From: Anarhynchus alexandrinus
Lineage: Eukaryota > Chordata > Aves > Charadriiformes > Charadriidae
Direction: 5' to 3'
Assembly: GCA_008711295.1 (NCBI GenBank)
Contig: VUYV01000042.1
Location: 1,257,834 to 1,321,833, forward strand
Length of the DNA: 64,000 nucleotides
Both the position numbers and the translations under genes were made by a program. This document shows positions 48,128 through 59,592 of this stretch, in pieces (position 1 is the first letter of the stretch; every line of letters starts with the position of its first letter). A model generated the notes under the pieces. It was not told the DNA's origin. It saw nothing but the letters and a program-made list of their open reading frames with translations, and searched no databases.

Positions 48128-51100
48128 TTGTAAGATTCCTTAGGATCTCATGTCTGTACAAGGATTATCTCTGGAAATATTTCCAGGTCCAGAGTGTTTC
48201 ACTGCAGACTGGAAAGCCCAACATGAAGTCCACTTGGAATTATTTAAAAAAAAATAATAAAGAACCTCAGGACACTTAGACACATTGATGAATGGTAATA
48301 CTAAACAGTTAAAGAAACACATATCATGTCAGAAATATGAAGAATTCCAAAAGAAAAGACCAAGGACAAACCTACAAAATTATATCTTCACTTTTTTTTT
48401 ATTACTTAGTGATAGTTGGCATTGAATCACAGTTCAAGCATAAGAAATTTCTATACTTTCATAGCATTGTGAATTGTACAGTTAGATACCTTGTTTCTGA
48501 ATTTTGTTAATATTTTTAAATGAAGGACTTATCTTGAAATCCATCTTATCTTGACATAGATAATACAATGACCTCTTATCTCAACCTGAATAAAGCAGTA
48601 TCATGGCATCAGAAAAAATATTAGAGCAATAATGCGAGATTTAATTGAATATTTTCAGACTTGAGTAAAAGTTCATATTGATTTATTTTTTTTAAAAGTA
48701 TGTTAGTTCTTTATGTAATCTCCTTGAATTCATCCTTAGATTCTTCTAAACATATTACGTTCTGAATCTTGAAGGATTGTCTAGTCTGAAATGATGACTG
48801 TTAAAATTAACACTGTTAGTTTAATAGCCTAATTGTACAAAACTTTCTTAAACCATGACCACATTTTTCAGAATCAGACCCTAATTCTGCAAGCAGTATG
48901 TGTATTTTCTTGCAGCTCTGGGTTTGCTCTTACTGCATCATCAGATGACAACTTCATGTTCTTGTGTTCTGCATTAAATGAGATTTCCAATACCTACTGG
49001 CATTTTTATTTTTTTAATAAAAAATAAACTAAGTAAACTAAATAAATAATGCATTCCTATGCTATGCTTGTCATGCTTAATTTATTTAAATCCTGAAATT
49101 TAAGCTAATTTTCTGATTTTTCATATTCATCTGTCAGTTCACCCACCCATTCTTGTACCTTTCACTGCTATATTACCAGTTATTGCTAGCATAAATTGCA
49201 GAGAAAATTGATGTAAACCTGTTCTAAGGTGTGCCTAATTTTAGCTGCTCTAATTTCCTGAATTCTTAAGTTTACATTTTTTAGTGGGGCTATAAACTGC
49301 TCTCTGGGATTCTCACTTTCACCATAATTTTGTGCAATGACATCACGGAGGCAGTTACATATTTATAGAAGAAGATTCAGTTCTATTTGAAAAGATATGT
49401 TTACCTTCTTGGACTTGTTTCTTTTAATTATTTTCATATTGTGAATAATCTGTTGTTTAAAAGAATAAGACATTTTACAGGTTTAAAAAGACTAAATGAA
49501 GAACATTTTGCAAATATATGCAAAATAGCCAACATAGCTGCTGAAAGAATGCAGACAATTTTTCCTATTGAAACTTAGTCTTGCCTCTCAGTCTTTTGTA
49601 CCTAGAACTTCTTGCTAGAGTTCAAATTATTAATTATTAAATATTTAAATATATATATATCTGTCAAACATACAAGTGACAAGCCTGGGATGGATGAAGT
49701 ATGAAGATAGGGGATAAGCAACTGTCAAATTGCCTCTCTTCCCTTTTTTCCCTTTGTAATTTTATACCTCAACTCCCAGTGACTTATTAGCTCTAGGTTA
49801 TTGGCTTCTCCCCTTTCCACATCTCTCTTTTTATGGCATTGCTATTCTAGCCACTGATTGTATAAAAAAAATGACCTAACTGTACAGAGAGCACTATTCA
49901 AGAGAGCCCAAGAAAAACAAAAGAAGAAAAACAGAAAAAATGCTACATAAATCCCCCAAGGAAGCTGGTAAGAGGAGGTCACTGCTGGAATGGTTCAGGG
50001 GGAGCCAGATCAGGGCTAGGTCTAAGTTAAAAAGCTGAAGAAGTCTAACAACAGCACCAGTTAACAATCACATCATTAGTGTTAATCAGAAGCTGTGCTT
50101 TGTCATTATTGTTATTACATGTACACACCTGGAAGCTAGAGGAAAGCAACAGACTATAACAAAATGAAACTCAACTCTAGGCTGTTATTTAGGTCCGATA
50201 GCTGAGGAAATCTGGCAAGAGTTTGTAATATAAAAAGGTTTTTCCAGAAAAATTGCTTCCCTTTTTCTCCTCTTTGCTGCACGCTAGGCTGTGCCATCCT
50301 ATAATTACAGATCCCTATGGCAGGACAGCATTCATTGTCAGCGGAAGAAGACATGACTGTCTCTACCTACTTGCTTTGAGAGGAGGATAAGTAATTGTTT
50401 ACAGCTTCACACACAGCTCCATAACTCACACTTGTACTGACAGAGGTCTTGTTCCTCATTACCATCCTCTCCATGTGTGTATTCTTCCAGTAAAAGCCTG
50501 GTCCTTAAGTAACAGCTAAAGAAGTAATTTAGCAATCAGTCATATTGCAAATGTAATTTTGGGAAATGATGCGTTTCAAGACATTTTTGAATTATACTTT
50601 TTTATTTGCGGAACAGAATTTGACTGAGTTACTACTGACACAGTGAATCCTTTCCTATTACTCCTTTCTGCTTTTATTATTGTTTTGTATGGACCACATG
50701 GGACTAAATTCTAAAATTTATGGATGCCATATTTATAGCACACGTCAGTGGACAAGCGTCAGGAAACATCAGTTTTATAGGGGAATTAAATGAGGTTGTT
50801 ACAGCAAAATTTATTGTTTAATCCATGAAAGCTCCATAGACTTCAAAGGTTAGACCACCAAGTAATAAAGATAGAACATCACAATCATAATCTCAGTAAG
50901 CACTATAACATGGTTATAAAATAAAAATGGACAGAAAGTGACAGAAATATACAGGTATGCCTAATATAATTTCCAGTTCTATTAACTTTGTCTATGAATC
51001 TGGAATGTGATTATTGAATTATAGGCTGTCAGAAGCGGATTTTAAGGTTTCCTTCCTTCATTTCTCCCTTTCTCTTACATTTCCAAAGACCTAATTTGAA

Positions 51101-51489
51101 AACACACTCTTAATCTATATTGTCATTGCAAAACAGGAGAGGTGGACCCTGTAGACCATGGAAACAAGAGCCACTTTGGCCAAACATGCAGAAAATACAT
51201 CCTCACAGCTTCCTGGAAAAATTCATTGTGCTACCAAATAGCCTGTGTGTTGTTCTCTATTCAACATAAGACTAGAGCTCTCTAACAGTATGTAAATAGA
51301 CGTAAAACAGTGACCAAGCCACAAGGTCAATTGGCAGCAAGGAAACACAATGTAATGCTAAATACTGGCATATAAATTAATGTCCTGGATTTTTAGAACA
51401 GTCACCTGATGAGCCAGTGAACTCCAGTGTTGAATAATGTTGACTACTTCATTAGTAATATAGAACACGTTAAGTAGCTAAATCATAAA
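48128..51489. other. AT-rich non-coding stretch
   Basis: No gene is recognised. An AT dinucleotide/ATTA-rich low-complexity run lies at 49625-49660. Confidence 0.55.
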
Positions 51490-52150
51490 TAAAGATAACA
51501 GTGTCCTCTGGGGATGTGGCAGCACTCCAGTTGCCTGTAGCTGCATTTGCATTGTATTGTTGATTCACCCTGAAGACACTTTAAGGCCACATTTCCCAGC
51601 CACAAATTTTGTGTAGCTGTTTGAGCACCCAGTGGAGCATGGCAGTACCCCAGATGACATAGCAAGGCTTGCCATCTTGAGGGCACCACACTCTTACAGG
51701 CATCTGTAAGGATACCTCACATACAGTGTGGACAGTGCATGCTCCTGGCCACTACCGTCTCAGGTACCTCAAACCAGCCTCCATGCTTGCCAAGCAGTAT
51801 GCCTGCTACAAGGTCCGTGCACCAGGCTGAGTGGCCAGCATGCCTGAGTGACGCCCGTCAACTTAGAAACTCCATGTAGAGTCTACACTCCGTGTAGAAT
51901 GGACCATGACTACAAAATACCTGTCCTGAACAGCCAGGGATTTGCTGCTGGTGACACCTTATGGCCCACAAAGGAGAGCCTTCATGCTCTTTTCCACATA
52001 CGAATGGTAGGTTGCAAGAAAGGAATCCAGTTGTAAGATCTGTATGAGAAGACTCCTCCAGGGTGCCAACGTAGAGTCAACACCTGGCCATATTGCAGCA
52101 CCTGCCAACAGCCCACCTTGGAAAGGATTTTAATGTAGTTGCTCTGTTAA
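51490..52150. other. GC-richer segment without recognised content
   Basis: GC is higher than in the flanks. Short frames on both strands (minus 51483-51689, plus 51848-52036) have no recognisable domain. No LTR termini, CR1 signature or splice-flanked frame could be established. Confidence 0.3.
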
Positions 52151-55100
52151 CAGTAATCTGAAAATAATAAAGAAAGAATTTCATAACAAAAACGATTTTA
52201 AATGCAGATATACTCACGCAACATAATATCACAGAAAGCAGAAAAAGATGAAAATTGCCAGCTCTACTATTTTGGACCAGCCACCTAATGTGGCTTTAAC
52301 CTGCACATGCTATGTTTCAGCTCTTCTACTTTTGGATTTGACAACATTTTTAGGTAACTATGTATCTGTCCATGTTTTCTGATTAACCAGTTACTTCCCC
52401 CAGTCCGTATTCAGATGTCACAGCAACAAGCACGTTGGTGACACACAGAGGACCTGAACCACCAGAGGCTGACTACTCCCTCTCAGTGGTACCCCCCAAG
52501 GCTGCCCAGTCCTGAGGCACATCAAGCCTAGGAGACAGTCTCCTAGAATTACAGCTTTGTTGTGTTCCTCTCAAAATATTCATGAATCGTAGGGAGATGA
52601 TATATTCAAATATTTCTTGCGGAGGTATTCAACACACACTGCCTTCCTGTTACGAAAAACATCAAGATTTATATTGTGTCTTAGACTGCATATTATTGAA
52701 CCTGCTTTTTGTGTTGAATAAATATCGATGTTTACATCGACAGAACTGAGTGTCTTCCCAGTATAGATAGAAGACTGAAATTATTCACAACATCCTGCAT
52801 TCTGCAAAATGTATGAAGGCTATGATGAAAAATAATTTAATACAATAAAATAGCAGGTCTCTAAATTCCAAGGAGTATTACTGATCTCAGTATTACAAAC
52901 ATAAAACATTTAAGTCATTGCTAGGACTCTATCTTTTATCTGCAATGAAAAACTGTACTTCCTTTCTGTTGTATTGCCATCACGATTATCATCCCTGTAA
53001 GCTATGAGATAATATGGTAACTAATTAGAAAAGCACCAGTTTTTATAACATTTCTTATATAGCTACTGTCTGAAAAGGGTACAAGGTGTATCTGGCATTA
53101 GTCAAGTTCTGTTGAAGTAGCTTAAATGCTGTTAATGGAGGACAATTTAAACATATTATATAATTTTTAACTAATATGAAAAACAGCTATTTGCCTCTTT
53201 CACCTTCTCTCAGGACTGCACAAGAGGAAAACAATTCTCTGCTATCAGGTCAGCAACTGCTGCAGGAGCAAGTACACCCTCAGGCCATGTGGCATGGCTG
53301 AGGAGCCATGGAGAAGCTTTCATTTTTAGATGTCTTTAACTATGTTCATTCACAGCACCTACCAACACCCTGTATCACTTTATCAGCACTGAAAGCTCTA
53401 ACATGGGCTGCTGGGAAAAGACAAAAAGACAGAACTCTAACTTAAACCAGCACAGCATAAGTGTGCTTATCTAGTACTTCTACTCCTAGATTTATCCCAG
53501 TGTGTTAGCTGCTGATGGATGATGCTTTTAGTCTGTTCAGAGATTCTGAGGTAGATGCTATTTGTAGTTAGAAAACCTGCAAAAATTGACTTGTTTTGCC
53601 TTTATGCATTTGCCGTTACAAAATATCAAAAGGCAATCTGTCATACACCATAGTAACAGTCGTGTGAAAAATTATCTATTTATAGAAAAATATAGAAAAG
53701 CAATTTTATAACTAAAAAGGGAAGATCTTTGTCATTTTATCTAAAATCTCGTGTTTATAAAGTAAAATGTAAAAAAAACCCTAAAAATTATAGAACATAT
53801 TTATATCATATACTGATAATTTGTGTGATCTTGAGTTTAAACTGTCAAGTTAAATAGACACAGGGGCAAGAATTCAACATTGCTGTTCAACTTCAGCCTC
53901 GGTTTCCTCAATGAAAAAGCAAGGAGACATTTAATCATTACCTCCAAGGGACAACTAAGCTTCACATCTGTCATCATAATAAAAATCAGACAAATTTATT
54001 CTAATATAATGATGTCTTTTCATGTTGGTCTCCAACTGACAGCTTAGAAGGAAAAGATGGATGGGTAGAGGAGAACTGAAATGGAGAAAAATCAAATTAC
54101 AGAAAACCTAAGGAAGGAAATGACCTAAAAATGGCAGAAACACAGAGGGGTAGAATAGACCCCTCAAGAGTATCAACAGAGCTGGCTGAAAATTGCATCA
54201 CAACTATTTAAATACACATGCACACAAATCCTTCCGATTTTAAATGATATCCTCTACCAAAAGCATTCATTGTTTTAATGTCATAGACATTGAAGGGTTT
54301 TGTTAAAATGGAAAATACAAAACACTTCTACATATTATTGGAAATTGCTTTGCTAAATCCTCCAAGCTATGTCAAGATATATTTTGATTTCCTTGTATTC
54401 ATTATCACAACTTAGGTTTTTTCTAGAAATAAATTTGCTATTCACACATTTTATAATAGGATTTTATTGAGACATATTTTATTGTGCCCAACAATTTATT
54501 TTAGCAAAATACAGGCAAGAAGTGTTGTAGAACCAATATTGGGCAAGAGAGACACAGCAGAGTGTTGCGCTCTCCTGGCTCGTGACACAGACTGTGACTC
54601 ATGATGCAAATGTTGCTGATGAAAAAGGCTTGCTAGTTTGCTTAAATGAACTGTCTTAGTTTGCTGCTTTAAATTATTTAAAACTACTGTTTGCCCCAGG
54701 AGGTAAATACAAATCTCACCAGGAAATTTCTCCTTCCCCTGCTCTTTTCCCCCTGAGTTGTTATCCTTGCAGGACCTTTCTAGAAACAAAGGGAAATAGA
54801 TTCTTTAATTGAATAAATTGATTACTTATATTTCATTGGTTGATGATCTTTGCAACTCGCCTGCATAGGATGAAGGGTTTTTTCATGCAACAATGTAGGG
54901 AAAAAATCATGTCTAAAAATAGCTTATTGGAACTCACTAATTCAAAAGCAGACTGAAATTTAAGAAATCAAGTTGAAGCTTAGATCAGCTGTAAAACTGC
55001 AGTCTCTGGGGCAGATTCACTCATACATGCTTTACCTTCAGGATGTTCCAGGTTCACGGAAGGGCCAGCACACAGCCCCACCTTCTCCATGAACATTGCC

Positions 55101-55859
55101 CTATGCAGAGGGCTCTCCCAGCCTTGGTATACCCGCTTCCCACTTAGTTCACCACTTAGGGGTAACCATGTTATGCCAAAAGCCAGGGCAGGGTGTTCCA
55201 CTCAAACTCCTCCCAGATGCTGTAGCTTTCAAGCTGTTGTAAATAGAGCTAAAGTAAACACAAGTCTGCTCTCAGAAACACGGAGCCATCCTGAAATTAG
55301 GGACTATCCCTAACCTGGCACTGTCTACACCAAACCTGAATTTATTTTTTAGAGTCACAGCTTACAAGAAAAGTGAAAAGGAGAATCTATGACCAGGTAG
55401 GCCTGAGAAGGAAACCCACATAAACTCTCAGACCCTAGACATTGGCTCAAAAGTGTGAATTAACACTTAACATCCACATCTGTACTAGTAGAAGAAAGCA
55501 CAGAAGGGCTAGGGTAGAGGCGACAGCTTTTTTTATCTAACTTAGTCTCACTTGTAAATCATTCCTTTTAAAAAGTGAGTGACTGAGTGAGGTGCCCACT
55601 CTGGAAAAGGCAGAACTTGCCCCTTCATGAGGAGATCCCTTACTTACTCAGGACACCTGTTACTTCCCCCCCTTACTCACTTTACATTATTTTTATAGTT
55701 AAATACACAAGATTACATATACAATACAATACGTAATACAATACAATACAGTTAAGGCTTTTGAGCTCAAAAGTAGCTTCTTTGGGTTGAATTTAGGTAG
55801 GTCCCTTTCAAAGTGTTTGCAACTGTGAGGTTACCTCTCACAAGCAATTGACACCTGCA
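52151..55859. other. Non-coding stretch, mostly AT-rich
   Basis: No gene is recognised. A small GC-richer patch at about 55000-55330 and an AATAC-type repeat at 55721-55750 are the only structured parts. A TATAAAAATAAT-like motif lies on the minus strand near 55688-55699, but no LTR could be delimited around it. Confidence 0.5.
55721..55750. repeat. (ACAAT)n pentanucleotide repeat
   Basis: 'acaatacaatac', 'gtaatac' and 'aatacaataca' form an imperfect pentanucleotide array of about six units. Confidence 0.85.
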
Positions 55860-55903
55860 GTGCAATTTTAGTCTGGTTTTGGTGCAATTTTAGTCTGATT
55901 TTA
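55860..55903. repeat. 22-bp tandem duplication
   Basis: Two adjacent 22-base units begin 'gtgcaattttagtctg'. They differ at two positions and a partial third unit (gtc) follows. Confidence 0.9.
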
Positions 55904-58352
55904 GTCTTCTCAAAATAGTTATCACAAAAAAATGTTACTCATATTAAGAGAGAACCATAACCAGTACAAGCTGGTCAGAAGCTGTTGTATTGTTTTCTCA
56001 AGAGAAAAGCCCTCTGACCCGAGGCAATTCCACAAAGTAGCACTCTGATGTCTTCTATAGCAGAAGTACAAACTCTCTTTAAAAATTGAATACAGTTAAA
56101 TCAACAGATAGATCATGAAATAAAATGAAAATACCCAACCCTGTCTTTTCTCAATATTACATCCAAGAACTGTTACAGGAGAACATATGTATTTTCTACT
56201 CCTCTCTACTCTGCATTTCAGCAATATTATTTTTCTTAGCTACATGAAAGCATTAGTTAGAAACACTGATTCCTTTTTACAATTGTTTTGAAGTCCGAAA
56301 TATCATATATCTGCACTGAGTGGTGTGCTTGACCAATTATTTCCTGTCTCATCACTTAAACACGATTATTTCAGATAAGCAGCACTTAAGGCAAGAGAAT
56401 TAAAAACCAGAAATTGTTCATTGAGTTTAGATGTAAGCTCATCTCTCAGCTACACAAATTACAATCTCACTTCAACCACCAAAAATATCGCAGCTACCAA
56501 CAGCAGGTGATGCTTTTTTGTGTGTCTTCATCTCTGAGTGCATAGAATTCAGGAGAGTTATTCTGCCATGGAGCAGACAGGGACAGGAAAGGAATCTATA
56601 ATGTTCATGGACAGCCCACAGGCTGGCATACGTAGAAGCTCCTCAAAAGCTACTGAAGCTACTTCAGTCTTCTAAAAGGGAAACAGAAAATTGCACCACA
56701 CTATGAAAATGTAATCATGGTCCAAGCAAATTTTTAAATCAGCAAAGAGAAATTCCTGTCTAGTCCAACACAAGTGACTGTTTCCATTTCCCACCTTCTT
56801 GACATCTCAGTCTCCCTACTGTCTGGTACTTTTGTGTTTGCAGCTCACTCATTTCCTTAAGTTTCTAACTATCTTTTATTGAGAGGACTGTTTCTGGACA
56901 TCTGATCTGATGTCAGGCAGAAAGGGAACAGAACACAGTAGGGCTTGCTATTGAAAAACAAGGTCCATGTGAGAAGAAAGAGCATCAAAGCTGGCCAAAG
57001 GAAACAAAACATTTGGATACAGCATGGTGAATGACAGCAGCGATACATTCGGTTGTGCCAGTTGCTAAAAGGTCTGTGCATTAACTACAGTGATATGAGC
57101 TGGAGGATGGCATCTGGCACTGTTGCTGGGAGTGCTCTCATCCAGCATATGTTGTAATGGACATTTGTAATGTTTAATTATATTGACAAGGCATGCACAG
57201 AAGGGACAAATATACAAGCAGACACATAGAACTGAAATGGAAAATCTAGTCATTAAAGCAAAAAACATTATTTTGAAACAGCTCATGGACAGAGCAGGAT
57301 CAGGTTGCTGCAAGCTTCAGAAACATACCACCTCAGCTAAGAGACAGAAATCACGGCTGGAAAGGTGAGATGTAGAAAGGAAATATATTTGTTGTTCTGT
57401 TTCATGCTAGACAGTGTTTGTTAAGGATTAATCATTCAGTCATATTTGGTCTGAATATTCAAAACATAAGCTGTCCTCCATTTTGAACTTCCAGACTGGT
57501 AGTCCCGTGGTACAAAAATTAACCTATCATAACAAAAGCCATCTGAGGTGAGCTATTTATTTCCCCCAATAATTCCAAAAGGATTTTGTTTGTTTTGCCA
57601 TATTTTGTTTTCCTCAAATAAGTGCTGGAAAGGGCAGCCTGTCTATAAAAATGTCTGTGGGACTGGGACATTATGGGGGAGTGATAGGGAAGAAGATGAC
57701 TTAGATGAGTCTGCACAAGGAATGAAAAATGCTCAGTGAACTGTGACTGCCCTGGAGTCATCTGCTTGATCACTTGCCCACATATCAGTTGTTACAGCTG
57801 ATGCACTTAAAAAGTTCATTCTCCTTCTAGAGATAGATTGTGCAAAAGGCTGTGTGCTAAGTTGTCCAAAGTAACAAATGCCAGCTCACGATCTCAATGC
57901 TGGTTCAGCCTGCTACATAAAATTGTCTATCAGATTGGCAAAAGACTGAGATGAAAAAAAACATATACATGCAAAATGGATTGCTCAGATTGACAGAACT
58001 GCAATAAGCTGACTTGCAGGCTCCTTGTCAGAACACCATACAGTACTGGAAGAACCTGAAATACCTCTGGATGCTTGCAGTAATATTTCCAAAAAGTGTT
58101 TGATTTATTGATGTTCATGAGAGTGGAATGTCACTCTTTAGGTAGTGTTGATTGGTGTTGATGTGGCAATTTCATTTCTACTTTTTCTAGACCACCACAT
58201 ATCTGTGCTTACCTGTATTTGACCTTTGCTCTACATATCCTATCAGGCATCCTGCATGGACTAGGCTGGAAAATATTTCATGAGATTTAGCTTATTTCTA
58301 CATAATGCCACCTGTTAGAACTTGTTTCCCATTATTACTACTTCCTTCCTAA
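55904..58352. other. AT-rich non-coding stretch
   Basis: No gene is recognised. A lysine-rich frame at 57183-57368 ends at a donor-like AAG|GTGAGA (near 57365), but it lacks a convincing acceptor and any known domain. Confidence 0.5.
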
Positions 58353-58416
58353 ACAGTTTTCTTTCTCTATCTTATTTTTCCACTTTTCTATCATTCTGAT
58401 CCTGTCTTCTGGCTAG

Positions 58417-59026
58417 CAAAATTTTGGCTCAGCTTGCCAAAGAAACTCTACTTTTTGCAACATTATCAAGAACTACATCGTCTTAAGCACTCTGATCCTG
58501 CCACATGTTTGACAGATCTCAGAGTAGCTGATGAGACCATCCACAAGGCCCTCAATGATATGATTATGAAACAAATCCCAATGGCTGGCCGCAGTTTTCA
58601 ATAGAAATTACTAATCCAGGAGGGACAGCCAAATCATCAAGCTTTCTGCCATAGAATCACATACAATGCCATCTGATTCCTTAAGGCTCTCAGATTGACA
58701 AGCTCACTGCATTGGCAGGATGCCTGTGTTTCCTATTTGGACAGCTTCCTGGTACCTCTCGCTTATTCTTCACAGGCTGCCCAGCTGGTAAATGGCCATA
58801 TTGCCCATTTCCTCAGGCTGGTTGGCTCCGGATTTTCCAGCTGCCTTGACTTCCTGGACACTTATCTTTCTGGGTTACTGTGCTTCCACAGAGACCACCA
58901 GTTTGGAGACCCAGCATCCCAGCTGTCCTCCTCACAAGCCAGACTAGAAATTGAAAGGTACAAGAGGAAACAGGTCAATCATTTGTTGGTGGACCCAGCT
59001 AACAGGGAGACAGGTGACTGCCCCAT
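58417..59026 (+). pseudogene. Decayed coding frame of unknown identity
   Basis: One plus-strand frame (codons starting at positions divisible by 3) is open from 58353 to 59026 and beyond, except for a TAG at 58602-58604 and a TGA at 58674-58676: two stops in about 225 codons, where around ten or more would be expected by chance. A long pyrimidine-rich stretch (58340-58412) ends in 'ggctag' (AG at 58415-58416), a good splice acceptor, so the coding part may begin at 58417. Readable segments include 'LYFLQHYQELHRLKHSDPAT', 'LTDLRVADETIHKALNDMIM', 'SLHWQDACVSYLDSFLVPLA' and 'RLEIERYKRKQVNHLLVDPA'. I recognise no family. The frame runs into the adjacent LTR, which may have interrupted it. Alternatives are an unrecognised retroelement fragment or chance. 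Confidence 0.35.
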
Positions 59027-59142
59027 TGTCGTGGTTTGGGCCGCACTGGCCACTGAGGTGAACGACAAATGCTCTCCCCTACCTCTCTCTCCAAGGAGAG
59101 CAGGGAGAGAGAGACTTACGAGTTCAGCAGGAACTAAACTAC

Positions 59143-59148
59143 TTTAAT
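59143..59148 (-). terminator. LTR poly-A signal (ATTAAA)
   Basis: ATTAAA on the minus strand (tttaat on the plus strand), positioned for the R/U5 border of the LTR. It is a variant of the canonical AATAAA. Confidence 0.5.
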
Positions 59149-59400
59149 GATATATTAATAAAGGAATAATAAAAAGGAAATAATGAAATATATACAAAAC
59201 CATATCAAGTTCCCAGGATGACAATCATGTCGCCGGCTGGCACTGGAGAAGTCCCAGACTGGACTCAGCGACAGACAGGAACTGGATTCTGGATTTGGAT
59301 TCAAGAATGCAGGGATCGGGATCAAAGGCAGGCTAACAGACAGAGTCCTACTCGGACACCGGCCATTGAAGCAAGAGCACTGACCCTTTGATCCCTCAGT

Positions 59401-59407
59401 TTTTATA
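59401..59407 (-). promoter_or_regulatory. LTR TATA box
   Basis: TATAAAA on the minus strand, within the LTR and about 250 bases upstream of its poly-A signal, as expected for a retroviral U3 promoter. Confidence 0.6.
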
Positions 59408-59592
59408 TTGAGCATGAGGCAGATGGGGTGGAATACCCTGTTGGTCAGTTTTGGGTCACCTGTCCTGTCCGCTCCTCCCTGCAGGTGGGACCCCACTACG
59501 CTTTTCTGCTTCCGACCCTCCAATGGGGCAAATAACCAAGTTGGTTGGACTTGGGTGTTACAGCAATAAGTATAAGCAAGAGCCTCTCTGCA

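Larger units (their letters stand above)
59027..59592 (-). mobile_element. Solo LTR of an avian ERVL-like endogenous retrovirus
   Basis: The plus-strand left end begins 'tgtcgtggtttgggccgcac', matching the terminal sequence shared by a large family of bird ERVL-type LTRs seen in reverse complement. Inside are 'gtggaataccctgttggtca' and 'gttttgggtcacctgtcctg', also family hallmarks. On the minus strand a TATAAAA box lies at 59401-59407 and an ATTAAA poly-A signal at 59143-59148, in the correct order for U3-R-U5 read right to left. No gag/pol-like sequence or convincing primer-binding site lies on either side, so it is a solo LTR. The right end is uncertain: 'tctgca' at about 59592 is a candidate, and a clear target-site duplication was not found. 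The 147-codon minus-strand frame over it is incidental. Confidence 0.82.

Noticed and set aside
47808..48161. 117-codon minus-strand frame that looks like a low-complexity protein
   Set aside because: It is the translation of the GGAA/homopurine repeat.
51490..52150. Possible second LTR starting with tgtcctctgg
   Set aside because: No matching terminus, TATA/poly-A arrangement or target-site duplication could be found, and the wording does not match the LTR at 59027.
57183..57368. Lysine-rich frame ending at a donor-like AAG|GTGAGA
   Set aside because: No pyrimidine-rich acceptor lies upstream and no homology is recognised; too weak to list as an exon.
58695..59147. A continuous 150-codon gene ending inside the LTR
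   Set aside because: The last 40 codons are LTR sequence and the upstream part of the same frame has two stops, so it is not an intact gene; the non-LTR part is reported as a decayed frame.
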